A stretch of DNA of 64,000 bases, from assembly GCA_009760855.2 (NCBI GenBank), contig WPIO01000028.1:3534501-3598500 (forward strand), in the 5' to 3' direction. Of the stretch, positions 49,176 through 61,397 are shown piece by piece (position 1 is the stretch's first letter; each line of letters begins with the position of its first letter). The stretch comes from Cristatella mucedo (Eukaryota > Bryozoa > Phylactolaemata > Cristatellidae). Below the pieces are notes generated by a model. It was not told where the DNA came from, ran no database searches, and saw only the letters and a list, made by a program, of their open reading frames with translations. The translations under genes and the position numbers were made by a program.

Positions 49176-49779
49176 TGGAAGCAGTGTAAGCTGCCAACGC
49201 AGCACAAGCGTGTGAAATACTCCGGCCGATATAGCGAGTGAATAAACTGTGTGATTATCTTTACATCGGAGAGACTACTTTAGTAGGACCTCATGTCAAT
49301 TGTTCCGTAATTGTCACTCACAGAACAGACTGGTATGGCTGCACTCATGTCATTGTTAAGAACGTGCGGTAGCGATTCTTGAGGGAGGGGAGTATTTTGC
49401 CACAAACGTAGCGTGCGCAGCAACCCATGCTAGTCCTTAAATAGGCTTGACTGATGGTGCAAGCACTTCACAGGAAACCCAGAAGGTCGTAGAAGCCGTA
49501 TCGATGCACGCCATTTTTAAGGCGGTATGGCCAAGTTGTCCTGAGCGTGGAGCCGTAAATTCCACAGCGCAGGAGGGCCTCAACTAAATAATATAGAGCA
49601 GAAAGTGGAACCCAAACGAGCAATCACTTTAGATGGCATTTTAAAAGATTTAAACTATCGATTATGACATCAGGTCCCTACTTACAATAACTCAATAAGT
49701 GCCAATATCCTCGAATTCTGTTGCGATCTGGTTTATCTAGCATGCCAACTTTGCACTGCACTTATAGGTGACAGCGAGA

Positions 49780-50125
49780 GACTTCCATGTTCTGTTCAGC
49801 TTTCCACTATTCCCCATTAAACTTGTCCTCTTTGTTCCCTTGTTCTTTGCATGCTAACCTGTGCATGAGTCAGTCACGTCACTAACATTGACCATACTAA
49901 CGGGTGGTCCTCAGTGTCTTCGGCGTGTTTTGAATGCTTTTCTAAGCATGGTGCCCGTGTGCGTGTTCATGCTCCTGTAAGCACGATACGTTTTATTTCA
50001 TTAACCCTTTGTTATTGATTCTCTTGCAGCGAGTTTTACTGAATCCAAATTGAGACTTAATGCAATTCTCTTATGGAGCTCTGTAAACGACATACGATTA
50101 TTATTATTATTATATTTCCTAAACT
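49780..50125 (+). mobile_element. LINE family L-related 3' end
   Basis: TGCATGCTAACCTGTGCATG, ATTGATTCTCTTGCAGCGAG, ATTATTATTATTATTATAT tail. Diverged. Confidence 0.6.
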
Positions 50126-50529
50126 GCGGCCATCCTTGGTCACGATAACAAAAAAAATAACGTAGCCATCTATGGTAGATGTAGACTTTTGACTTTGCCC
50201 CTTATCAAGCTTAAATACAAATTGCTATTGAGGATTTTTGGACACCATAATGACAGCATCTCGTGTATATGTCGTTTCTTGATTACAGGACCTGCTGGGC
50301 TTAGTCGTGCCACCTAACTCATCAGATTCGTTGAATTTCAGGTCGCTTGCACGTCACCTGCTTAGAGACGGGCGAAGAATTCAAGCTCCAGTCCCAGCTC
50401 GAATCGTACCTGAAACGATATCAAATTAGTACACGATTACAGGAAGAAAAAGGCGAGCAAGCCATCCCATACAATTGAATAAGCGATTGCGACTGCAATT
50501 TCTCATTGTCCTCCCTGGCATCAACTAGC

Positions 50530-50690
50530 TAATTCAATCCAAGCCTGTCGGCTACCGAATGCGTACCTAAATTCGCTAAGGCTTTGAGTGCGCAATAGAA
50601 CACTCTCCCGCGCAACATCCATCCACTTAATCGTTGTGGCTTTGCGGAGTTACAGACGGAGAAACGTTACATTACATTACATTCACTCGC
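50530..50690 (+). mobile_element. LINE family B, 3' end
   Basis: GTCGGCTACCGAATGCGTAC through GCGGAGTTACAGACGGAGAA and three ACATT units. Confidence 0.88.
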
Positions 50691-51002
50691 GTCTGACTTA
50701 TATAACAATGAAAATAATGAGAGGTTTTAATGTCGGCTCCCTAAGAAGGCTAAATCACTTTCTAGCACATGCATGGTGGGAAGGTAACGTGTAAATTGGT
50801 TACTAATCGCGTGCACGAAGAGCGCCAGCACGAAAAGAGAGCGAAAGCGAAGGACTATTCACGCGAACCCAGACAACGCCGCCGCCGCCGCCGTGGCTGC
50901 GACGAGCGCTTCGGTTTTTAGCTTCTATTTTAAATTCCAAGTCAAAAGGTACATTCTCCAATGGATTAGACGCTGGTTAGAGGCAAAGCTGCAAAAAAAT
51001 CT

Positions 51003-51130
51003 ATAATTCATTTGTATAGCGCCTCAAGAGAACTTAATCTGTATTCAGGCGCTTCACATACGCCCCGGGGCTTGAGCCCACGACCTCAGCCAGACCTTGG
51101 TCGGGGCGAGCATCTTAACCGCTGGACCAA
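51003..51130 (-). mobile_element. SINE family B, minus strand
   Basis: Reverse of ATAATTCATTTGTATAGCGC (tail) and CTTAACCGCTGGACCAAGAC (head); B-box-like GGGCTTGAGCCCACGACC between. Confidence 0.88.
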
Positions 51131-51440
51131 GACTTGAGTCAGATGAACGGGTGGTACGATGTCTAGCCTGAGTCGGAAGTAGTTCGGATTTATAGGCAGG
51201 AGCTAGATAATGACGGTACAACGCGTGTGACAAAATCTTGAAGGTAATACGCTGCTTGATTGCAAACCAGTGTACGACAGTGAAAACTAATTTGATATGG
51301 CAATTGCTGTGTTCACGAAATTTCCGCCTACCTCCCGGTTTTGCGACAACTCTTCCTTTACAGCACATGTGAAGTACCTAGAAAGAGATTAAGTTCACAG
51401 TGGGTTCTACACAAATGTATTACAATTATCATTATTATTA
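51130..51440. mobile_element. LINE family L fragments, minus then plus
   Basis: 51130-51345 is a minus-strand C-terminal fragment (ITFKILSHAL-type). 51350-51440 is a plus-strand 3' tail (AAGTACCTAGAAAGAGATTA, then ATTATTATTA). Confidence 0.75.
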
Positions 51441-51589
51441 ACTATAAGCTTTGTGTATCACAGACAAGAAGACTTGCAAGTATTGAGTTACGGAAGACCA
51501 GACGTACATTACAAACGCACTGAGCTGCTTGGCTGAAGTATCCTTATGATATATCATATTGAACAAAAAGGGGAAAGATTCCCTTATTC

Positions 51590-51785
51590 TAGGCTTCTAA
51601 AAAGGTGTCATATGGCAGCAAGGTTAGTCAAGAAATCTCAAAGGTTCAGCCATGTCTCCGTTTTGTTGAAGGAGCTAAGATGACTTCCGGTCGAGCGCGC
51701 CATAGAAAAAATCTCCTGCAAAACATCAATTTAGTTCATGTAGCTTTATGGAGTTACGAGTGGCGATAAATTTAAATGTAATAGA
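51590..51785 (+). mobile_element. LINE family B with internal deletion
   Basis: AARLVKKSQRFSHVSVLLKE-like block joined, after a deletion, to the 3' UTR (CATGTAGCTTTATGGAGTTA). Confidence 0.75.
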
Positions 51786-51984
51786 GTAAACGAAGACGCG
51801 AGAGAGAGACGAGACCAACATGACGCGAGAACGAGACGGGGAAGAAGGAAGTAGAGTACAAATAAAAGTTCACTTTTAGTCGGGAGAACTAGTGGACGCA
51901 TGTACCAACCGAATAAGATAAATATAGTAATAATAATACTAAATTTGTATAGCACAATAAGATCACTACTAAATTACTTTCTTG

Positions 51985-52910
51985 CTGCATCAAATTTTCT
52001 ACACACATAGCTGACCGTATTACGCCGCGATGCATCCAAGAGTGGTTCAAGCAGTCACCTTCTCAGCCGATGCAACCACCCAGCAATGCAATCTAGGATT
52101 TCATTTTATGGAGATGATAAGCACTACTTTTGCTTTAAATCCCTTTCTGTCTGCTTCTACCGCGTCAAATTTTCTTAACTCCTTTGCAGCATTTATTGCT
52201 GCAATTCGTGCATAGGTCGCAGGAAGCTTTCTTAAACTGATTTACGACAAAATCAGCTTAGTAGTAATGGGAAGAAGACCTCGCGTTACTCAAAAATCAG
52301 GAAGCCAAACCCTAAAAATGGGCGTACCAGGAAAGCTCCCATAGCGTCTGCCGTCAAATCTGCTTGTTTTCGTTCGAAGTGACATTGCTCTAAATGACCG
52401 CATCAGCTCCAAACTAAAGTCGAACTACTTTCAGCTACGCACCTTTACAGAAAATTCTCACCTACTTACATAAGGATACCATCACCGAACTGGTACATGT
52501 ATTTGCGATGTCCCATCTCGACTTGCGTAACTCACTATTCGTAGGTCTTCTTTTTGATGCAATAGGACGCTTAAAGTTAATAATAATAATAGTAATAATA
52601 ATAAAACATTTGATACAGCGCCCTAAGATAACTCAATCCCTTTCTAGGTACTTTACATTTGCTGTGAAGGAAGCACGACCGAATGGTTAATGGTAGCATG
52701 CTAAATAAACAGCAAGAATAACATGATTAGAGATGACATGCACAGGGTCAGCATGCTTTGGTGCAAAGTCCTTCAGACAGCCTTGTCTGTCGTTAAAGTA
52801 CAACTGCCACATGACACCTTTTCTCCCTGATTGGCTGCACTGGCTCCCCATCGAATAGCGAATCAAGTTCAAGGTTTTGTCGCTCACCTTTAGGTCTCTT
52901 AATAATAACA
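51985..52910 (+). mobile_element. LINE family L old copy with an inverted tail inside
   Basis: Plus-strand pieces 51985-52575 and 52760-52910 flank a minus-strand 3' tail (52576-52759, TAATAATAATAGTAATAATA, then GATACAGCGCCCTAAGATAA). Confidence 0.75.
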
Positions 52911-53000
52911 AAAAAACGTGGTTTGTATTGCCCCCTTATAGAACTCAACCTCAATCCTGGCAGTTTACAGCATGCTGCAACATAATCAGCGCCAATGCAA
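52905..53000 (-). mobile_element. LINE family L-like 3' tail
   Basis: AATAATAACAAAAAAACGTG, TTGTATTGCCCCCTTATAGA, CTGGCAGTTTACAGCATGCT. Confidence 0.6.
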
Positions 53001-53649
53001 AAGCAAACAAGTATTTCGCTTAGACCAGCTTGCTAAAACACGCACGTCGACACTCAGGGCCACCGGTTGTAAGACCTCTGGCTAGTGATATACACTGAAT
53101 TATGCACACGTGCGTGTAGTTCGATTGTATGCAGGCTCCTCTGATAAGCCGCTGGTGAACAGCTGTTAGGAGCATCGCCGAGAGGGGCCGGCGCACAGCT
53201 GTGGTCCAGTCCGCCTGTGATGTGGCGTGGACACAGACCGGTAACCCGCTGATGAATAGATGGTGGATTCACCATCAGGGTCGGCATGCTCACAGTTGTG
53301 GTCCTCCTAGAAGATGAACCATCGGGGTCGACCAGGAGACAGCAGCAGTCGAGGAGAGAAAATGAGAGTGGGAGAAGGGGGAGAAGGGAGCCGTGCCTAC
53401 CTCGGCTCCGGGCTTCCTGCAACAAACTGTTGGTGTCGGTCATCGGCTGGCTCTCTGCTGTGCGAACCGAACAACAGTACGCACGCAAAGCAAACCGGAA
53501 CGAATAAAACAAAAATTTCAGTGGAGCGATTGTAAAGAGCTGATAAGAAAAATGCGTCTTGATTTGAGACTTATAAAATCCAAGTTTATTGCAGTTAGTG
53601 ACCGTCGCCACATTCGAATTCCACGCTTTAGGTTTTTTGCGAATTTAGC

Positions 53650-54655
53650 GCGAGGTGACTAGATGCTGACGAGTGGGTGGTTCGAGGGCACAATCGAGGA
53701 GCAAGATAGTCGGCGGAGGGGTAGGCTGGTAGGTGCAATCGAGTGCAGTGACCTGTAAGCCATTTTAGAACCTTGAAATCGATTTTACGCTTTATTGGTA
53801 GCCAGTGAAGCTCAGACAGAAGTAGCGTGATGCGGCACATCTTCGCCTTTGCCTTTGACAAAATTTCAAGCGAGCTGCTGAATTTTGCATCAGTTGCAGA
53901 CGATAAAGGGCACTAGCAGAGAGTCCTGAACGGAGAGGATTGCAGAATTACGGACACGATATCACAAGCCTCTGCACTAGTTTGGCTGTCGTGTTTTTAT
54001 TTGAGCACGCCCTGATTTTGGAGAATATTCATTAGCTGAAATTAGGCCGACTTGACAGTCGAGGAAATGTGCTCACCTAATGACAAGTTGTTTTGAATTA
54101 GTACCCTTTGATTATGGGCTGCCGGTCGCGGGAGTGAAGCGAACTGAACCACTATTGAGGGTGAGGTCTTCCAACTATCGGTTGACACTAAGTTTGCCCA
54201 TAACTATTAGGATGGTCTCACCATCATCAAGCTTAACGAAGCCAGTAGCTATTCAGAAATTAATTGTTTGTACACGCAGGAAGTGAGCGAATAAAGAGAT
54301 TCTGCGAAGAAGCAAGGATTAGCGGGTTCAAAGCAAATGTGTCACCGGCGCAGAAACTACAGCCACAATTATGTTTAGTGATTACATCATCAACAAGGAG
54401 AGTATAGATAGTCAAGAGAAGCGAGCCTACGACCAAATTCTGAGGTCCCTCATTCTTAAAAGTTTTCTAGATAACCGACAACCGATTCCACCGATACTCT
54501 TGACAACTCACAAAGAGACATGATATTACACAGTTTAGCACTGTGATAGCGATACCTGGGGATTTGTAGAGACACTCAAAAAAAATCCCATGGTCGATAG
54601 TAACAAATACTGCTGAGAGATCCAGAAGTACCAGTAGAGAGGCTCTACTCTGATC
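53650..54655 (-). mobile_element. LINE family L relative (divergent subfamily)
   Basis: Minus-strand RT C-terminal half; MCRITLLLSELHWLPIKRKI (53760-53850) matches the [14 protein letters not shown] block; the region near 54620-54650 corresponds to LLVLLDLSA. Nucleotide identity with the other L copies is low. Confidence 0.7.
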
Positions 54656-55015
54656 AATTTCATTCTCTTGTTCTAGCCTACCTATCAGATCAACTCCACC
54701 ACCAGGCTAAGCATCTTACCACCCACTCTTCCGACTCAAATCGTTTAGCAGTACCTCTACCCAACTTCAAATTTTATAGACTGTGCCACCTTCAGTTCAT
54801 ATGCTCCGAAAGCCCGGAACTCACTTCGACTGACGTCACGACATTCCCTGACGGGATGAAATTTAAAAAGAAGCTATTATTCCTTTGTTCCTCACAGGGT
54901 TCCCTCAGGCGATGTGGTTTGTCCTTTATCTGCTCATGCGTGCTGACACTGTGAATGTAATAGCTAACATTGATTAACTTGCTTTCTTTTCAGTGCATTT
55001 AAAATCCCAGACAAA
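54656..55015 (+). mobile_element. LINE family L, 3' fragment
   Basis: CTAGCCTACCTATCAGATCA, ACTTCGACTGACGTCACGAC; abuts the minus-strand copy head to head. Confidence 0.8.
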
Positions 55016-56470
55016 AATTTGGCTGTCTTTGGTAACTGCTCAACGTTGATTAGCGAGATATTTCTGAGTTGCTCGCGGCATCGTAGGCATTGTCTTCTTG
55101 AGATAACCTCCGAAAACGTGTAGCCACGGCGATGTAGGAATCGCGCTTTGTAGACTGAGACCGGGATCTCCCAGTCAGTCAGCGTTCTTTCTATTAGTTT
55201 CGAGATGTTAACAGTGCTTCAAGTCCGATTGAAAAAAGAACCGTTTTCAGTAGGCGTTGAAGTGTTGAAGAAAAGTGTTTAAACACTGCATGTTGGCGAG
55301 CAGGGAGCACGATACAACATGTCTCTACTATGTCACTCAAGACCGTCATAGTCCTGTATCGCCATGCCACATTGCCTTTGCTCGAAACTCGTAGAGGCGG
55401 CGTGGCAATAACGATGCCTCCACTTGGAGTAGGCATGTATTCACAGCAAAGGGGTCATCAGAAAGTGTCATCAAGCAAGAAATCAAGGCTGTTGGCTCTG
55501 ACGCTAGCGCGCCTGTTAGCGCGCCCCCGTTCGTCCGTCCTTGAAAAGCTTTCTGCGGTACTCCCTTGAAAAGGCCATTCATGCCTCCCAGAACGGCGTC
55601 GGAAGCCGAAGTAATCGCATAGGCTATTTACAAGATGTAAGCATTCATTTAAACTTTTGCTTCTTACTATGTTTGGTAGATGGTTCAATGCCCAGAGTCG
55701 ACGGTATAACCTTCATTTTCTCTAGCACTTGCCATTTAAGGTTCTTTGGGATATGTACTAAGCGGTGTTGACCGTTCAGGGAAATATTTGTTATTCGTTG
55801 TGCCTACGGAAAATCTCGATGTAGCTGATAGGTATTTGCCAGCGAACGAAAGTTAAATGAGTACACCTCCTAAGCTCTCGTAAAGCGCTGCTCCTAGAAC
55901 GAGTACTCCCGGTGTACTCGTGCTAGGAATCTACGTCGATGGATACTTCGAGTTTCTTTAGTTTCATTTCTGCTTGCGTTTATTCCAAATAGACTCGGAA
56001 TGTCAGAACTTTCATTCGCAACTCCGAGGAAATTTACAAAACGCCGATGACGGCCGTTACGATTCCAGTATCACTGCGACAGAGCTCCTACTTGTATGAG
56101 CAAGGCTAGCCTTGTTTTCGAGATTTTCTTATTGCTGCACGTGAAGTCCTCTCAATTTAATTTGGTTTCCGTTTATGTACATTATGTTTATGTTTATGTT
56201 TATGTTTATTATGTTTATGTTTATGCGGAATGAGCTCGAAAGGAAATCCCTCTTCATTAAAGGCAGCGTCGAGCCTCTAGTCTAATTCTGTTTAACCGAT
56301 TTGTTCTTTTTTTACTGTTTGCTCTTAGATAATGACGGAAGCAGTACGATTCCAAGCATGGGCGATTTTCAAGCTAAAGCAATGGGACTCATAATTTCAG
56401 AATAGCTAAAATCTTATATCAAAAGTTTAAACCTAGCAAGTTCTGATTAGGTTTGTAACGCTAATCACTC
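55016..56470. other. Intergenic, nothing recognised apart from a short repeat
   Basis: No gene or transposon recognised. Short open frames at 55194-55771 carry no known motif. A TTTATG repeat lies at 56171-56225. Confidence 0.35.
56171..56225. repeat. TTTATG hexamer repeat
   Basis: About eight imperfect TTTATG units. Confidence 0.9.
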
Positions 56471-56690
56471 CACAGAGTCAGCGCTGCTGCAAGTAAATAA
56501 TGAGCTTAACGGGAAAGCTGACCTCATTAGAGTCACTCAGGTTGTTTTGCTGGATTTTTCGGCAGCGTATGATACTATTGATCACCGAGTCCTTCTTCAG
56601 CGCCTGTCATCTCGTCTGGGAACCATTGGCACCGGATTGAAATGGTTTAGGTCTTATCTAAATTGGGATGTTTAACAGCACTGGCAACTG
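56470..56690 (+). mobile_element. LINE RT fragment (family L-like)
   Basis: VVLLDFSAAYDTIDHRVLLQ and RLSSRLGTIGTGLKWFRSYL: RT motif A and the following helix of an L2/CR1 element. Confidence 0.8.
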
Positions 56691-57635
56691 TCAATTGGCA
56701 AGTCATGTCCTCCCCACTGACTTTGTGGTGTACCCGCTGACCCTCGCAGATCTTTGTTCGGTCTCGTTTACTGTTCCTGCTCCCTTGTCACGTACAGGGT
56801 AATGTCGAACTTATCAAGCGACATTACTTACAAAGAATTGACATTGACAAATTTTTAAAATCTGTTTGTGGTGCAGGTCTTCTTGATCTGCATTCAGACT
56901 CGACCGGCAGCCTCGATACCCTCACCAATGCAGTGAACATTAAACTCAGGAGTGCCCCTTGACAAGCATGCTCCCATTCATTCTATCTGTGTACAGAGTC
57001 GCGGAGATTCATTTTAATTTACAAAAACCTCCTAAAAACGTCGTTTCAAGAAATCGGGGTCTGGTGCAGATCTAGTCAATTTCAAATTCAAAGACTTCTT
57101 TCGAGTTTATACCCGGAAGCTTAAAAAAGCCAGGGCTTCTTTGTTTCACTCGAAAGCTAAATTCCTGCCCGTCGGACCCTAAACAGATTTATAAGACAGT
57201 AAACCATTTACTGGTTAATGCTAAGAGGTCTGAACCCCCAGATATTAACTGCTCAGCCGAAAAGGTTTCAGCCTTCTTTACTGAAAAAATTGTGAACATT
57301 CGTGCCTCCATAAAGCCCCTCCGACTAAAGCAATTGCGGAATCACAACCCGCGACCTTCCTTAAAAGGCGCTCCGAGGTTTTGTGCGTGTGATGAGGCTA
57401 CCTTAATAAGGTCTAGTAAAAAAGCTCTTCTCATGAAGACCCTATACCATCATCTCTGTGGTCTTCACTGGCAGACCAACTTAGCCCTGCCATAACCGAG
57501 ACTTTTAATGATTCTTTAAGAAAAGGGGTCGTCCCCAAGTCCTTCAAATCGGTAGTCGTTAGACCCATTCTTAAAAAGCCTGGATTAGATACCGAGGTCC
57601 TTGCAAACTATCGCCAAGTTTCCCTTCTTCATTTC

Positions 57636-58241
57636 TTGTCAAAGATTCTTGAAAAAGCTGCTAAGCAGCTGGTTGAACATATTGAAAAGAATGAAATGTC
57701 AGAAACATTTCAATCGGGGTTCAAGAGGCAGCGCTCCACTGAAACTGCTCTCCTCCGTGTTAGCAATGACATTTTGCATGGCAACGACGACGGGAATGTC
57801 ACTGCTCTAGCTCTGCTAGATCTGTCAGCTGCCTTCGACACCATTGATCACGATGTTCTACTCGAACGATTGAAAACAACGATCGGTCTGGCAGACGAAG
57901 CACTGGTGTGGTTTAAATCGTACTTGTCTGATCGTGTTCAATCCGTGTCGTGTGGGGGTCAGGCCTCACACACGAGACGGGTCACCTGTGGAGTCCCTCA
58001 AGGGTCCGTACTCGATCCCTGGCTGTTCTCCGTTTATACACAACCTCTGGGAAAAGTGATTAAGGCCCTTGGAATAGGATATCACTTTTATGCTGACGTT
58101 ACTCAGTTGTATTTGTCATTCAAACCGTCGGAATCTGCAGCAGAAACTGAGAAACTGAATGCTTGCCTTGCTGACCTTCAATCCTGGATGTCGGAAAACT
58201 TTTTGAAACTAAATGACGATAAACCGAACTGCTGCTCATAG
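57636..58241 (+). pseudogene. LINE B reverse transcriptase core (inactive)
   Basis: 201 codons. ETFQSGFKRQRSTETALLRV, motif A LALLDLSAAFDTIDHDVLLE, motif B VPQGSVLDPWLF. Motif C reads FYADVTQLYL: the second catalytic aspartate of YADD is replaced by Val, so the enzyme would be dead. The frame breaks after LNDDKPN. Confidence 0.93.
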
Positions 58242-58504
58242 GACACAATAACCGTCTGGCTGGATTAAAAGGCTTTGCTCTTCTAATAGGCGATGCTGTC
58301 GTGCGACCATCACCACGTGCTCGAAATTTAGGTGTCGTTTTCGACAACTGCCTCAATTTTAAAAGCTTCATTCAGAAGACTGCTTCTACAGCTAGCCATC
58401 ACGTCCGATCTCTATCCAAGATAAGGAGCTGTCTTCCACATTGGCTTGCAAAAAATTCAACAAGCTCTTAAGTTCTGTCTCGGCTTGATTATTGTAATTC
58501 TCTT

Positions 58505-59041
58505 TTGGCTGGGCTAGCAAAGAAAGCAACTAGGCCACAGCAGATGGCTATGAATATGGCTGCAAGGCTAGTCTTTAAGACCCAAAGGTTTGACCCCGTC
58601 TCTCCTTTGCTAAAAGAGCTAGGATGGCTGCCTGTTGATCAACGGATACAGAGCAAAGTTCTTATGCTGACCCACAAGGCCCGCCACGGATTGGCTCCTC
58701 CATACCTAGCTGAACTGCTGCACCAGTTTAAGCCTCTTCGTGCCCTCAGGTCCTGTATGGACAATAAATTAGCTGTTCTATTCCTCCACTTAAAGACCGT
58801 TGGTGACAGAAGCTTCAGCTCTGCAGGTCCTAGGCTGTGGAACTCGATTCCACAATTCTTACACAACAACAGCTACTCTCCTGCTGCCGACTATGGCTCA
58901 TCCTTTTCCGAGGTCCTGAGCTGCTACTTCCACGCTACTCACTACCTCAACTGCTCTTCTGACTCTGCTATGCTTCCCACTTTCTCTTTGTTGCGTGAGA
59001 CGAAGTCTGTTGGGTACCGAATGCGTACCGAAAGCCGCTGA
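58505..59041 (+). pseudogene. LINE B polyprotein C-terminal domain
   Basis: Reading frame after the shift: AARLVFKTQRFDPVSPLLKE, LGWLPVDQRIQSKVLMLTHK, HGLAPPYLAELLHQF, SFSSAGPRLWNSIPQFL and MRTESR before TGA. It defines the family C terminus that all other B copies can be compared with. Confidence 0.85.
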
Positions 59042-59139
59042 GGCTGTGAGTTCGCTATACAAAACTCTCCTGCGTAACACCCACGTAGTCTTTATGGCTT
59101 TGTGGAGTTACAGACGGAGATACATTACATTACATCCGA

Positions 59140-60260
59140 GGTGCGCCTAAAGTAAAGGGTGCGCCACGGATCTGAGCTTTGTCTAATTCTTTTCACAATT
59201 AATGTTTTTGTTCTCCCTCTCGCAAATCGCCAAGTAGGCGATCTAGACTTGAACTTTCATGCACACGGCACGTGACTGTACTTGCGCTTTGATTCCGCTC
59301 AGCACCTTTCAGCACTTCGAACTCTCTCGACTCCCTAGTAGTATGCATGGCTTTAATTCGCATACGAACGTAAGAAAACTTTCCCGAATTGAGCGATGAT
59401 AAAACCAACCCACTTGCTACGAGCAGCCTATTGTCCCTCAGAAATGGGAAAGTGTAACCCTCAAAATGAGCTCAGCCAGCATATCTCATGAACGCCTGAC
59501 CGCAATCTGGGTGTCCTGTTCCAAATTGATATTTAACTAGACGGCTAAATCAGTTCCACTGTTAAATCCAACTGCTTCCAGCTACTTAGCATTGAAAGAG
59601 TTTGAGCCTGCATGAACAAAGTTATCTTATCAAAGCTTCTCTATCTATGCATTTGTGAAATCCCGTCTCAAATTTTTTCCTCTCACTGCTTACAAGTTCC
59701 CCTGCCTGTGCAATAGGACGCTTACAGTTGATGTATTCGATAAAATTTTGCAGCTAAGCTATTGTGTCGTGAGTGTCGCAACTGCCACATCACGCCACTT
59801 CTCACCGACCTGCATGGTCTCCACATCAAGCAGCGTATCATCAAGACTATTTGGAATCTAATCGTTTCCCTATAATTCGTACGATCGTCAAATCCTTTGG
59901 GGACCGTGCCTTTAGTTCGTATGTTCCCAAAGCCTGGAACTCACTTCCGACTGGTGTCACGGCATCCCCTGACTTGACTATATTTAAAAAGAAGCTCAAG
60001 TCACATATATTTATCACGCAGAATTTAGTGGGTCTATGTGATCCGTCCTTTGCGTGCTCATGCGTTCCGGCACTGTGCCTGCTGCTACTAACCGTATTTG
60101 CACGCTGACCCTGTGCATGTCATCCCTAACCATGTTATGCTTGTTGTAATTGAGCATATTACCACTAACCACTCGATCATGCTTGTTTTGCAGCAAATGT
60201 AGTGTCTAGAAAGAGATTGGGTTCTCTGAGGGCGCATTTTAGCAAAATGTATTATTACTA
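59140..60260 (+). mobile_element. LINE family L, degraded copy
   Basis: From the CFDPSQ-equivalent region (59290) through KIGSASIS-like to [20 protein letters not shown] (59890-59950) and the tail GGGCGCATTTTAGCAAAATG (60230). Frameshifted. Confidence 0.85.
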
Positions 60261-60700
60261 TGACTACTTTGGCAGTCACGTTTAGGTCCCTTCCATCCTT
60301 CTGCTCCAGCCCTAAACCCCCTCCAGCTACTTCCCACTTCCCAAGCTAGGCACAATTCCGTTCGCTATTGACTGACGAGTCACCTGCGACTCGTGGTTCA
60401 GCTGTGCCTCTAATCAAATTTAAATCCTTCGGAGATTGTGCCTGTAGTTCGTACGCTCCCAAAGCCGGGAACTAACTTTCAACTGACGTCACGACATCCC
60501 GACTTGACATTTAAAAAAGAAGCTAAAAACGCACCTGATGCTAACAGCATTTGCTGGGTCGATGAAAAAATTTTTCTTTGTGTGATTATTCATGCAGGGA
60601 ATGTGCAAGTTATCGCTAACTTAACTGACATGATTCCTCCCCAGCATTTGTACGAGAAAGTGATGTAGTTCTTCTAGGGTACTATATGTAAGTGTCTTGG
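60260..60700 (+). mobile_element. LINE family L, 3' fragment
   Basis: TTAGGTCCCTTCCATCCTTC start, CTCCCAAAGCCGGGAACTAA, and a tail with TGTAGTTCTTCTAGGGTACT. Confidence 0.75.
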
Positions 60701-60704
60701 TATT

Positions 60705-61397
60705 AATACACCAAAGCGGCCGTGAAAAATGCTCGTTCGATCTGGGTAGCGACATTGCCTCCACTAGTTACTCTGGCTATTTATTTGGCTATAGTAATTA
60801 TAGGGTTGAGGAAAAAAGTTCGTGCGCCGTGATTTAAGTAACAGTTTAATGACATAATCATTTAATGAATGTAATAATTATTTAACGAAAGACACGACGC
60901 AAGATTTTTCCTAAGCCTTACAAATTGGTTCTTGTCTTGAAAATTAAGGAAAAGCTTCCGGCTACAACTGCCGCTTACCATCATAGAAGAAAAGAAGCAT
61001 TGATAGCCGTGTGCAAGAATGCAGAATATTATTTAACTAGTTGACGAGTCACAGCGAATCAGATTCAACTGGTCTTGCTATCTGCAATTCGCTGGAGCTT
61101 GCGATCAGCCCACCGCTCACGTAATTAGGTCTGCCCGTCTACTGTAACGAGTATGAGAACTGGTGCCTCAAATATATCCCAGAAGTGGCATCAATCGAAT
61201 TGACGGTGGCTATGCAGCGGCAGCCGATCTCTGGTGTTGTTGCGAACAGCAACTGGCCTCATTAAACCTCTGCAGCATCCACTCCGGTGCCATGCCATCA
61301 GCCATACTGAACGAGAAACGATGTAGAGGCGTGATTGAAATCTAGAGATTTTAGTCTCGCAGTTCAACTGGCGTCTGCCGGTGATGCAGTGGGACAA
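60705..61397. other. Region 3' of the unidentified gene
   Basis: Presumed 3' UTR/flank of the 61398-62249 gene; no repeat recognised. Confidence 0.35.
60780..60785 (-). terminator. Candidate poly(A) signal for the unidentified gene
   Basis: AATAAA on the minus strand about 610 bp past the TAG at 61398. It is the first canonical hexamer noticed downstream; usage is inferred. Confidence 0.25.

Larger units (their letters stand above)
56790..59134 (+). mobile_element. LINE family B, longest copy
   Basis: Begins in the endonuclease-RT linker (LDLHSDSTGSLDTLTNAVNI, DKHAPIHSICVQSR), passes through LRKGVVPKSFKSVVVRPILK, the RT core, the C-terminal domain and the 3' UTR, and ends in ACATTACATTACAT (59120-59134). 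CR1/L2-type architecture. Many stops before 57530 and a frameshift near 58230. Confidence 0.93.

Noticed and set aside
53054-53611. 185-codon minus-strand frame
   Set aside because: No recognisable motif or splice partner; low-complexity Ser/Leu/Cys composition, within LINE debris. Likely chance.
55194-55771. Overlapping short frames on both strands
   Set aside because: No motif, no splice partner, and the strands contradict each other.
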